From Chloroflexota bacterium (GTDB lineage: Bacteria > Chloroflexota > Anaerolineae > Anaerolineales > E44-bin32), in NCBI GenBank assembly GCA_022561385.1, contig JADFRG010000005.1:44209-108208 (forward strand): 64,000 nucleotides of DNA. Direction: 5' to 3'. The notes under the pieces were generated by a model that saw only the letters and a list, made by a program, of their open reading frames with translations, made no database searches and had not been told where the DNA came from. This document shows, in pieces, positions 30,651 through 38,210 of this stretch (positions are counted from its first letter, which is position 1; each line of letters starts with the position of its first letter). Position numbers and translations under genes: made by a program.

Positions 30651-31817
30651 ATGTCGAGCAGTTCAGTCATTGTTGTTGGGGCAGGAGTGTTTGGTTCCTC
30701 AGCCGCGTTGGAACTACGAAAACGCGGCCACGAGGTCGTTTTGTTGGATCCGGGGCCCATCCCGCATATCCTGGCCTCGTCGACAGACATCAGCAAGGTA
30801 CTGCGCATGGACTATGGTGCGGACCAGTTTTACATGGAGCTCATGGAAGCTGCCTTCGAGAGGTGGGACGCCTGGAACGGTAGCTGGGGGGTCCCGCTTA
30901 TCCACCGAACCGGGATGTTAATGCTGGCGGCAGGGCCGATGGTCCCAGGAGGATTCGAGCACGACAGCCTCAAACTGCTGCAAAAGCGCGGACATCGGCC
31001 CGAGCACTTTTCCGCCGAGCTGCTGACGGAGCGGTTTCCGGCCTGGAATGTGCAGGAATATCCTGAAGGTTATCTCAACCCACTGGACGGCTGGGCCGAG
31101 AGCGGCGAAGTTGTGGCGCGGTTGATCTCGCAAGGAAAAACCCTGGGGGTTGAGGTGCGGGGAGGAGTGGCCTTTGCCTCCACTCTGGACGAGGGTGCGC
31201 GGGTTGTGGGTGTTCGCACTACCGAGGGAGTGGAGTTGAAAGCCGACTATGTGATCGTGGCCGCCGGCTCCTGGACTCCCGGCCTGTTACCGCACCTCGA
31301 GCAATTCATGTGGGCGGTCGGTCAGCCCGTATTCCACTTTCGGGTGGATGATGTGGAAGCCTATCAGCCTCCAAACTTTGTGACCTGGGCGGCGGACATT
31401 AGCAACAGCGGTTGGTATGGCTTTCCGGCGTTAGACGACGGAACTTTTAAGATTGCCAATCACGGTCGTGGGAAACGACAGCCCGCCGACGCGCCGCGGA
31501 CCGTCGAGGCCGACGCCGAGGGTAAATTCAGGGCTTTCTTCCGGAGCGCTCTGCCCGGTCTCGCGGACGCACCGATGATCAGCAACCGACTCTGCATGTA
31601 CTGCGATACCTGGGACGGCGATTTCTGGATCGATCATGATCCGGATCGGCCGGGGCTGGTGATCGCTACTGGGGGCAGCGGCCATGGCTTCAAATTCGCC
31701 CCAATGCTGGGACCCATTATCGCGGATGTTGTTGAGGGGAAGTCGAACCGCTTTGCCCACCGCTTCCGGTGGCGGGTCCGAGGAGAGCTCAAGACCGAAT
31801 ACGCTCGTTATTCATAA
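30651..31817 (+). CDS. FAD-dependent oxidase, monomeric sarcosine oxidase-like
   Basis: A 388-residue flavoprotein of the DAO family. The dinucleotide-binding motif VIVVGAGVFGSSAALEL is at residue 5. The arrangement SSTDISKVLRMDYG near 45 and ATGGSGHGFKFAPMLGPIIAD near 340 match monomeric sarcosine oxidase and N-methyltryptophan oxidase. The Cys that covalently holds FAD in those enzymes falls in the MYCDTWDGDF region (near 320). Expected reaction: oxidation of an N-methyl or secondary amine, giving H2O2. The substrate cannot be fixed; a link to glycine metabolism in this genome is possible. It overlaps the convergent DUF309 gene by 6 nt. Confidence 0.8.
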   Translation: MSSSSVIVVGAGVFGSSAALELRKRGHEVVLLDPGPIPHILASSTDISKVLRMDYGADQFYMELMEAAFERWDAWNGSWGVPLIHRTGMLMLAAGPMVPGGFEHDSLKLLQKRGHRPEHFSAELLTERFPAWNVQEYPEGYLNPLDGWAESGEVVARLISQGKTLGVEVRGGVAFASTLDEGARVVGVRTTEGVELKADYVIVAAGSWTPGLLPHLEQFMWAVGQPVFHFRVDDVEAYQPPNFVTWAADISNSGWYGFPALDDGTFKIANHGRGKRQPADAPRTVEADAEGKFRAFFRSALPGLADAPMISNRLCMYCDTWDGDFWIDHDPDRPGLVIATGGSGHGFKFAPMLGPIIADVVEGKSNRFAHRFRWRVRGELKTEYARYS

Positions 31818-32672
31818 CGCCTGTGCAAAGAGTGGCACGGGCTTGAGGTAGGCTCGATCCATTTCGGAGATTCCCTCCGCCCCGGCTTGATCCAAGGCCT
31901 TGGAAAACTCCGCCACGTTGCTTTTCAACGCAGCCACGTCCACGCCCCGGCATCGATCCGGCAGCGGTTCGAGCCACTGCCTCAGCCGCAGCAACATCTT
32001 GACCGCACCAGCGTAATTCCCTCGCTCCACCTGAAGGTAAGCGACCGACACCTGTAGCAAGGCTCGATAGAGATTGCCCTCGAGCTCTGGGGCCTTTGTC
32101 CACGCCCGCTCCAGATGTTCGTGCGCCTCGTAGTATTCCCCGCCATTGAGCAGCTCCAGGCCCTCGGCCGCTAAACCCGAAAGCTGACCGTCGCATGCCT
32201 TATTCAGGCCCTCGAAGTCCAAAACACGCGCGTGTTTCAGAATGAGCTCAGGCAGGGAAGCCTGGAGCCGGCCGCGGCTTACGACCTGATCCGCACCCGC
32301 CGCACGGGCACGTTGAAGCACTTGAGTATCGACATGAGGCCCAAAGGCGAGAATCGGAATCCTGCGCGTGGCGGCTGAGGTTTTCAAGATTTGCGTCCAA
32401 CGTTCCCAGGGAAGCTCCTGGCTGGTTACATCTACAAGCATAAGAGCGGGTCGCCGATCTACGATGCCACGTATGAAGGCCGCGTCCGGGCCCTCCAAGG
32501 GCTCGGTCAGCGGGACCTTTCGTTCGACGGGATCGCCCTCGGCGCCGAGTGCACCGGGAGCATCGATCACTTCGATCTCGAACCCCAGTGCGGTTGCCGC
32601 GTCCTCAAGCCGGGGAATCACGAAGTAATCTTCGGTAAGCGCGAGGATCAGCGGTTTCTTGTTTTGTGACAT
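31812..32672 (-). CDS. Receiver-like plus DUF309 fusion protein
   Basis: A 286-residue soluble protein with two parts. Residues about 1-150 look like a degenerate response-regulator receiver: LALTEDYFVIPRLEDAATALGF, then a strand PALMLVDVTSQ with Asp, IPILAFGPHVD and a final AAGADQVVSRG. The acidic pocket is incomplete, so phosphorylation is doubtful. Residues about 165-270 match DUF309: ELLNGGEYYEAHEHLERAW with the HExxE pattern, followed by LLQVSVAYLQVERGN. DUF309 is usually a stand-alone helical domain of unknown function. Its neighbours give no clue to a pathway. Confidence 0.7.
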   Translation of the reverse strand: MSQNKKPLILALTEDYFVIPRLEDAATALGFEIEVIDAPGALGAEGDPVERKVPLTEPLEGPDAAFIRGIVDRRPALMLVDVTSQELPWERWTQILKTSAATRRIPILAFGPHVDTQVLQRARAAGADQVVSRGRLQASLPELILKHARVLDFEGLNKACDGQLSGLAAEGLELLNGGEYYEAHEHLERAWTKAPELEGNLYRALLQVSVAYLQVERGNYAGAVKMLLRLRQWLEPLPDRCRGVDVAALKSNVAEFSKALDQAGAEGISEMDRAYLKPVPLFAQAL

Positions 32673-32751
32673 GAATATCTGGAGCAGTTCCAGAGAACCT
32701 AGCTTATCACGCGAGGTGCGGCGCGATCCTGGATCGCCGACCGGATATCGA

Positions 32752-33588
32752 CTAAGCCGTCAGCAGGGGGGAGGCCAGATCGTAGACCGCTTTGAAATAA
32801 GCCGCCAACTTTTCTGCGCCCGATTCGTGATCTGCGATCTCCGCATAGGAGAGCAGGGTGCCCTGCCAGCTTTCCGTGAACCACCGGGCCCCACCGGGAA
32901 GCTCCCGGCCCACGAGCGATTCCTGAAATGGCCACGGATTGGAGTAATAGTAAGCCTCCGGATGGCTGCTGTCTCCCGGCGCGAGACCGAAGTTTATCTG
33001 GGAGGGATGCTCCTTGGTTTCGCCATTTTCATCCGAAGATACCATGAGCGTCCCAAACCATTCAAAAGCCAAATCGAAATTATGAGGCCAGAGCTGAATC
33101 GGCCCGGTCTCACCGCTGAGTCCCGCTTTGTGCTGCTCCAGGACCTTCGCCGTATTTAGCAATATGACTCGAAAGTTGTTTGCCGCCTGTGGATCATAGG
33201 CGCGCGGCTCGTCATTCTCGAACTTCGATCGTTCGAACTCTCCAGTGATTCCGAGATCGCGGAGGGTCGACAACAGTCGATTGCCAAATTCCGTGGAACT
33301 CAGGCCTTCGGTCATGCTGAGGCTGTGGATCTCTCCGTCGTCGGTCGCGATATCTACCGTGTGAGTTTTCAGGTTCATGACCAGCTGAAAGGTAGTGTCG
33401 GAGGATCCAGGGTGCGGGATAGGGATTGTTGCGGCACCTTCTTCTTGGACCTTCAGGCTGACGTGCCACCATTTCGGATGGGGGTCCGCAAGCGCCTGCG
33501 GCACAACGCCTACGGCTGCAGCATAAAGGCTCAACGTGTCACGAGTGGGGGCCCAGTCAGAGAGAGCAGGGAATTCGCTTTGAGTCAC
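32752..33588 (-). CDS. DUF5996-like protein
   Basis: A 278-residue soluble protein resembling DUF5996 proteins: WWHVSLKVQEEG near residue 40, a central VIDIA-type strand region, LWPHNFDLAFEWFG near 168, and a C-terminal EAYYYSNPWPF with ARWFTESWQGTLLSYAEI. Many aromatic residues and paired His/Glu in WPHNFD suggest a binding site, but no activity is known to me. Same strand and close to the DUF309 fusion; could be co-transcribed. Family assignment from memory of the conserved motifs, so moderate confidence. Confidence 0.6.
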   Translation of the reverse strand: MTQSEFPALSDWAPTRDTLSLYAAAVGVVPQALADPHPKWWHVSLKVQEEGAATIPIPHPGSSDTTFQLVMNLKTHTVDIATDDGEIHSLSMTEGLSSTEFGNRLLSTLRDLGITGEFERSKFENDEPRAYDPQAANNFRVILLNTAKVLEQHKAGLSGETGPIQLWPHNFDLAFEWFGTLMVSSDENGETKEHPSQINFGLAPGDSSHPEAYYYSNPWPFQESLVGRELPGGARWFTESWQGTLLSYAEIADHESGAEKLAAYFKAVYDLASPLLTA

Positions 33589-33683
33589 GATGAATTCAAC
33601 TCCGATGGAGGTAGGGCGACAGCGTATGGCCGCCGCCCCAATAATAGGGTTTGATGCCCCGGGTACGCTGGAGGGTTCCCTAC

Positions 33684-34169
33684 CTAGAACAGACCCAATA
33701 AATTATCCAAGCTCCAAACCGCCCATGCCCCGGTCGCGAAAATGACGACCTCGGAGGCGATCATCATGAGGTTTTGCCCCTGCTCACACTGATAACAGCG
33801 GTTGACGTTGATGTCTAAAGTGGGACGCACCCCTGCCAGTGCCAAATAATTGAGGTTCAAGAAAATGGCAACTAGAGCGGCGAGCGGTGTGAAGATGCCG
33901 AACACGAGGCCGATTCCGACTGCCAACTCCCCGGCTAAATTCAGATATGGAAACCATGTCGCGGCGGGCACGATCGTGCGCTTGATGAGCGCACCGTACG
34001 CGGGGACCGGGTGGTTGTCGGCGAGGCTAGAGACCCAGTTCACCATTTGACCGCTTACGAATTTTCGCAACGGCTTATGCCGGACGCTCTCCAACCACCA
34101 CAGGCCTACTGCGATACGGAGAAAGGCGAGCCACTGTTCGACGGTGAGAAATCCTAATACAGGTTCCAT
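33684..34169 (-). CDS. DoxX-family membrane protein
   Basis: A 161-residue, four-helix membrane protein of the DoxX/SURF4-like family. Seen: LAFLRIAVGLWWLESVRHK, NLAGELAVGIGLVFGIFTPLAALVAIFLNLNYLALAG, and a Cys pair in NRCYQCEQGQNLMM. The Cys-x-x-Cys is unusual for the family and might bind a cofactor or form a disulfide. Relatives include the thiosulfate:quinone oxidoreductase subunit. Upstream 167 nt separate it from the divergent sigma-factor gene. Confidence 0.8.
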   Translation of the reverse strand: MEPVLGFLTVEQWLAFLRIAVGLWWLESVRHKPLRKFVSGQMVNWVSSLADNHPVPAYGALIKRTIVPAATWFPYLNLAGELAVGIGLVFGIFTPLAALVAIFLNLNYLALAGVRPTLDINVNRCYQCEQGQNLMMIASEVVIFATGAWAVWSLDNLLGLF

Positions 34170-34336
34170 TATTTGGGTCTCCTACGAAGGCGAGTTCAGG
34201 GTTCTAGACGGACTGAACGTAGGATAACTTACGCTTCCCCAAACCAATAGTCAGGTGCTGACTCCTGGAGCGCTGTTCAATCGCGTGCGAGGTCAAGGAG
34301 CAATCCAGCAGTTATACTCACCTTTGAGGAAGAGCC

Positions 34337-34975
34337 GTGACTGAAAGAAGCAACGAGCAGTGGGTGGACGACCTCGCCGCTCCAGGTGAGGCACAGGAAA
34401 TTGCCCTCGGCGACCTGAGGGCGATTGTATTGAGGGGCCTGCCCTACGCGCTTTCGAAATGGCTCACACCCTCCGACCCCGAGTTCGAATCTTTGTCGGA
34501 AGAGGTCGCGCAAGACACGTTGCTTCGGGTGTTGGAAAGCCTGCACACCTTCGAGGGTCGGAGCAAATTCACAACCTGGGTGCACAAAATCGCGGTGCGC
34601 ATCGCCCTTACCGAACTGCGCAGAAAACGCTGGCGAGATGTATCTCTCGACGAACTGACCGAGAACGCTCCTGGCCAGGGCCCGCTCGGAGTGCTGACGG
34701 CTCACGTAGCCGGTCCAGAAGTTGTTGCGGAACAAAGCGACATGATTGCGCACTTGCAGCGCGTGATCTCCGAGAAGCTTACCGAAAAACAGCGCGAGGC
34801 GTTAATAGCCACCCGCATCCACGGCATGCCTATGGAAGAGGTGGCGCGAAGGATGGGCACCAATCGCAACGCCCTCTACAAGCTTTTGCATGACGCCCGG
34901 CTTCGGTTGAAGACCGGTTTGGAAGAGGGGGGGCTGTCGCCCGAAGACGTGATGGCCGCGTTCGAAGCAGGGTAA
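34337..34975 (+). CDS. ECF-type sigma factor
   Basis: A 212-residue sigma-70 family protein of the extracytoplasmic-function type. Region 2 is about 30-100 (EEVAQDTLLRVLESLHTFEGRSKFTTWVHKIAVRIALTELRR). Region 4 is about 145-195 (LTEKQREALIATRIHGMPMEEVARRMGTNRNALYKLLHDARLRLK, a helix-turn-helix). Regions 1 and 3 are absent, as expected. It sits 46 nt upstream of a small Cys/His protein likely to be its anti-sigma factor, and both are followed by a good terminator. Which signal and regulon it controls is not visible, although the next operon downstream contains unusual membrane proteins. Confidence 0.9.
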   Translation: MTERSNEQWVDDLAAPGEAQEIALGDLRAIVLRGLPYALSKWLTPSDPEFESLSEEVAQDTLLRVLESLHTFEGRSKFTTWVHKIAVRIALTELRRKRWRDVSLDELTENAPGQGPLGVLTAHVAGPEVVAEQSDMIAHLQRVISEKLTEKQREALIATRIHGMPMEEVARRMGTNRNALYKLLHDARLRLKTGLEEGGLSPEDVMAAFEAG

Positions 34976-35021
34976 GAATTGGGACTAACCCCACGTCCCA
35001 TTTACGGGAGATTGGATCGTA

Positions 35022-35255
35022 ATGGATCAATCAGATGGCGCCATGCAGAAACTAATGCAAATGATCGCACGCACCCAGCAGCAAGAGCTGGACTGCGGCG
35101 AAGTTTTCGCAGTACTGGATTTATACGCCGAGGCTTTGCTTGCCGGGGAGAACGAGAAAGAGCAGTTCGCCCTAGTTGTCCAGCATCTCGATTTATGTCG
35201 CGATTGCCTGGAGGAGTACGAAGCGCTCTTGCGCGTGCTGGAGACAAAGCACTAA
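35022..35255 (+). CDS. Small zinc-finger-like protein, likely anti-sigma factor
   Basis: A 77-residue soluble protein. The C-terminal VVQHLDLCRDCLEEYEALL contains the HxxxCxxC arrangement of zf-HC2 / ZAS-type anti-sigma domains; an extra Cys lies near residue 26. Unlike most anti-sigma factors it has no membrane segment, so it would act as a soluble, metal- or redox-responsive partner. Placement immediately after an ECF sigma gene and before a terminator supports the assignment. Function is inferred from context and the short motif only. Confidence 0.7.
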   Translation: MDQSDGAMQKLMQMIARTQQQELDCGEVFAVLDLYAEALLAGENEKEQFALVVQHLDLCRDCLEEYEALLRVLETKH

Positions 35256-35286
35256 TGTAAGAGAAGGCAAGTTACCTGCCTTATTG

Positions 35287-35331
35287 GCCCTGCGAATACT
35301 CGCCCCGAGCGAGCATCGCAGGGCTTTTTTT
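35287..35331 (+). terminator. Intrinsic terminator of the sigma/anti-sigma operon
   Basis: GCCCTGCGA (35287-35295), a structured loop with an inner CTCG/CGAG stem, TCGCAGGGC (35316-35324) and a run of seven Ts. Confidence 0.9.
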
Positions 35332-35840
35332 CTTCCCGTCCGGCGATATGCCGCGGGAGATGCACCTTGGGCGACCATCCGCAGGGCCCTTGATAATCTC
35401 CTACGGTGATGCTTCCCGGGCGATGCTCCCCGCGCTTTTTCCTTATGCCCACCTGCACGTGTCCCAACGTAACCCTGTGGCGAATCGGCGGCGATTCGGG
35501 CTCGATCCCATTTTCTGCTTCGCCAACTCACCGGCTCACTTAATTGAGCCCAAGAGTTCCCCTCGGGGCGTGGCTGTGAGCGTCCGACGGCCGCAAGTCG
35601 AGCGGCATACGGATCACTCTAAGCCGGGTTGAAAGCAAAAGAGGCTCGATTGACGCCGACCGTGCCATGTCTTGGGCCACCGACCTACTGCGATACGAAG
35701 GCATTTCCCTGAATCGGTGCTTGTTTGGCGTGGGCCCAGGGCCCTTATGGGTGGGAGGAACACGGATGAAAGTAAGAGCCGGAGTTTGTGAATCGTCAGG
35801 TGAAGTAGGTCATGTTGGCAAGCTTACTTTCGGAGGCACT
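35332..35840. other. Intergenic region without a supported gene
   Basis: About 500 nt between the sigma-factor terminator and the small membrane protein. Short frames on both strands are Arg/Pro-rich and look like noncoding sequence. A GGGCCC palindrome pair occurs near 35733. The promoter of the following operon should lie here, but I cannot point to a good one. Confidence 0.5.
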
Positions 35841-36014
35841 ATGACGCTCACAGGTATCCACCCGCTTTTTCTTGTAGCCCTGATCGCTCTGGCAACCTTA
35901 TCCGAGCTCCGGAGCCATTACCGGCAAAGTGTCCGACAGGCTGCGCGCATTCCGGTGCGCTTTGAAGCAGTAGGGAAGCCGCGACGCGTTGAAGTCCGCC
36001 GATCTGCCGATTGA
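35841..36014 (+). CDS. Small single-helix membrane protein
   Basis: A 57-residue frame with ATG at 35841 preceded by CGGAGG (35831-35836). It has one hydrophobic helix (IHPLFLVALIALATL) and a basic tail. It is 76 nt upstream of the three-gene membrane-protein cluster, in the same direction, and may belong to that operon. An in-frame extension upstream (to 35667) reads as noncoding. No family recognised. Confidence 0.45.
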   Translation: MTLTGIHPLFLVALIALATLSELRSHYRQSVRQAARIPVRFEAVGKPRRVEVRRSAD

Positions 36015-36090
36015 CCGCCCGACACAAGGAGGATCTATTGAAGAGACTTTCCACATTACCAGAACGGAACATCCGAAATAGGAGGCAAAA

Positions 36091-36813
36091 ATGCAGCAAT
36101 TTATAGGAAAGATGGCGCGAATGTATCCGCTCCTGATCGCAATGGGATTCATGATGGTAGCCATCGCGTTCGTGGTCGGCTACCTCAACTCCCAGACCGC
36201 GGTCACTTACTTCAGTCAGCCCAAGGTTCTCCGCGAGACCAGTTTGCTCGCCGAGCGCGCCTCGATCGAAAGCACCGATCTCTGGCTCCCGTACTTCAAG
36301 TTTCTCGGTATCGGCCTGATCCTCGGCGGCATCGTCATGGCGCTGCGGATCATCATCGATAGGCTGAGAGAGGCCGGCGCCGAAGTGATCGCGAACCTGC
36401 CCGCAGACGTGCGTCCCGCACTCCCGACCCCACCGTGGTACGGACTCCTGACGCCGGTAGTTATGATGATGGCTGAATTGGTATTCATCATCGCCCTGGT
36501 GGTCGCCCTGGGTCTGGCGGCGGATGCGCGCGCGCTGTTCGCGAACCCGCTCCCGACCATCGACACAGCGGGCGCCGGGACGGCGCTCCTGGCCACGCTC
36601 GAAGGCATCAAGGCCACCTCGGCCTGGCTCGTCCCCTTCAAGTTCTTCGGCATAGCGACCCAATTCCTGGCAATCGCCATGGGGCTGGGCACCATCATCT
36701 ACATCCTCTCCGCGCAGACCAAGTTGATCGCCGAGAGCATCGACATCGCACGCAAAAGCGCCAAAAGTGAACGCCGCGAAGACGAGCGCGCTCCCTCGTA
36801 CGCGGACAACTAA
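36091..36813 (+). CDS. Membrane protein A, two copies of an unrecognised two-helix module
   Basis: A 240-residue membrane protein with two repeats. Each has a helix, an outer or inner loop of about 40 residues, a WLxxF(K)F box, and a second helix. Copy 1 has WLPYFKF at 65-71; copy 2 has GTALLATLEG then WLVPFKF at 179-185. The stretch after the first box (GIGLILGGIVMALRIIIDRLREAG) closely matches gene C of this cluster. The C-terminus is charged and cytoplasmic-looking. AGGAGG precedes the start. First of three adjacent related genes; I do not recognise the family and give no function. Confidence 0.75.
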   Translation: MQQFIGKMARMYPLLIAMGFMMVAIAFVVGYLNSQTAVTYFSQPKVLRETSLLAERASIESTDLWLPYFKFLGIGLILGGIVMALRIIIDRLREAGAEVIANLPADVRPALPTPPWYGLLTPVVMMMAELVFIIALVVALGLAADARALFANPLPTIDTAGAGTALLATLEGIKATSAWLVPFKFFGIATQFLAIAMGLGTIIYILSAQTKLIAESIDIARKSAKSERREDERAPSYADN

Positions 36814-36827
36814 CAAGGAGATTACAC

Positions 36828-37199
36828 ATGGCAACCTTACAAGGTCCACCGAAAGGCTGGCAATTGAAGGTCTACCCGATCTTCACCTTGCTCGGCTGGG
36901 TCCTGATCGGACTATCGTTAATCATCGGCATATTCGTTCTGACCTCCACAGCGATCGATTACTGGGGAGGCAACGCGAAAGCCGCTCGAGATGCGGCCGA
37001 AGTCGGCTCAGCACTTCTCGGTCAGCTCGGTACTCTGACCGTGACTCCACGCTGGCTTGAACCGCTCACCTTCCTGGGAGTGGCCTCCTTCATGGTGGGA
37101 ATCGCTCTAGAGTTCTCGGCGATCCCCAACCTTCTCAAGAACCGTGGCCAGGTCATGAGCATCTGCTTCCCGCAGATCGTTCAGCACCCAGCGGAGTGA
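36828..37199 (+). CDS. Membrane protein B, single copy of the same module
   Basis: A 123-residue membrane protein with one copy of the repeat found in genes A and C: a helix LGWVLIGLSLIIGIFVLTS (about 22-40), a loop with AAEVGSALLGQLGTL, WLEPLTF at 76-82, then a second helix to about 100. It ends in a short tail with one Cys. AAGGAG precedes the start. It lies 14 nt after gene A and 15 nt before gene C, so all three are one transcription unit. Confidence 0.75.
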   Translation: MATLQGPPKGWQLKVYPIFTLLGWVLIGLSLIIGIFVLTSTAIDYWGGNAKAARDAAEVGSALLGQLGTLTVTPRWLEPLTFLGVASFMVGIALEFSAIPNLLKNRGQVMSICFPQIVQHPAE

Positions 37200-37214
37200 A
37201 AAGGAGAAATTTCA

Positions 37215-37949
37215 ATGGCTAAAGTTCAAATCCCTGACGAGAAGGCCTCGTTTCCCTTTAGCATGATCGAAGGAATGATGCCGCTGTATCCGTGGATCGC
37301 CGTCATGGGCTGGGGATTCGTGCTGGTTTCACTCTTGATCGGCATATTTGGTCTGTCCCCGGCCGTAACGACTTTCCTCTCCGATTCCAAGGCTATTCGC
37401 GAAGGAGCCGCGGTTGGCAGCGCATTTGTGAATGCCAACGTAACCAAACATGTCATCGAGACCTGGCTCCCGCAGTTTAAGTTCTTAGGTCTCGGCCTGG
37501 GGCTCCTTGCGATCACCATGGCGCTTGGAACCATCGCCAAACGGCTGCGGGAAATGGGCTGGACCATCAACGGGCATATCCACCAGGACTTGCGCCCCAC
37601 GATGCCGTCCATCCCCGGCCGGGTCCGTATCTTCCAGCTTTCTACGGTGATGGGTGTGATGATCTTGATGGGCGCGCTGGTCGTAGGGATCGTGCTGGCG
37701 GTGACGGTGGTCCCCGATTACTGGAACCACTCCATCGCCAATCAGCTTAACCCAGCACTTCCTGGGTCGGCCCTGCTCCGGCAGCTGGAAACGGTGAGTT
37801 CCTACGCCAGGTGGCTGAACCCGCTTCGCGTGACTGGAATGGCGTTCCTGTTCACCGGCATCACCATCGCGCTGACCGTGATCATCGGCGCGCTTCGCAA
37901 CCAGGCCGAACTGCTGATCGGTTTCTACAATCGAGCGACCGCGAGCTGA
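37215..37949 (+). CDS. Membrane protein C, two copies of the same module
   Basis: A 244-residue membrane protein with two repeats. Copy 1 has helix MGWGFVLVSLLIGIFGLSP (about 31-50), AAVGSAFV, WLPQFKF at 84-90, then LGLGLLAITMALGTIAKRLREMG. Copy 2 has LPGSALLRQLETV and WLNPLRV at 200-206. Copy 1 resembles copy 1 of gene A; copy 2 resembles gene B and copy 2 of gene A, so the cluster arose by repeated duplication. A terminator follows at 38036. No known family recognised. Confidence 0.75.
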   Translation: MAKVQIPDEKASFPFSMIEGMMPLYPWIAVMGWGFVLVSLLIGIFGLSPAVTTFLSDSKAIREGAAVGSAFVNANVTKHVIETWLPQFKFLGLGLGLLAITMALGTIAKRLREMGWTINGHIHQDLRPTMPSIPGRVRIFQLSTVMGVMILMGALVVGIVLAVTVVPDYWNHSIANQLNPALPGSALLRQLETVSSYARWLNPLRVTGMAFLFTGITIALTVIIGALRNQAELLIGFYNRATAS

Positions 37950-38035
37950 TCACAGGCAAGCGATCAGGGTAAGGAACGGAGTTATCGAAGCGTCAAATAT
38001 GCAGGAAGGTAACTTCCCTTCTCTCCTCCTCTGAT

Positions 38036-38065
38036 AAAGAGCCCCAGCTAAAGCTGGGGCTCTTT
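38036..38065 (+). terminator. Intrinsic terminator of the membrane-protein cluster
   Basis: AAAGAGCCCCAGC (38036-38048), loop TAAA, GCTGGGGCTCTTT (38053-38065). A 13-bp stem ending in three Ts; the A/T symmetry means it could work in both directions. Confidence 0.8.
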
Positions 38066-38210
38066 GATGTTGCCCATAAGAGCGTCGACGTGAAATCGAT
38101 AGAGCGTCGCCCGGGCATCGTTCGCGCGCCCGAAAAGCGCAACTGTAAGCTTAGCCCGAGATGTGCTCGCCAGTACAGAACAAACGATGAGCTGCAATTA
38201 TCCTTTGTAT

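Noticed and set aside
35348..35632. 94-codon plus-strand frame after the sigma-factor terminator
   Set aside because: Pro/Arg/Ser-rich noncoding look, no ribosome-binding site, overlapped by equally long frames on the other strand.
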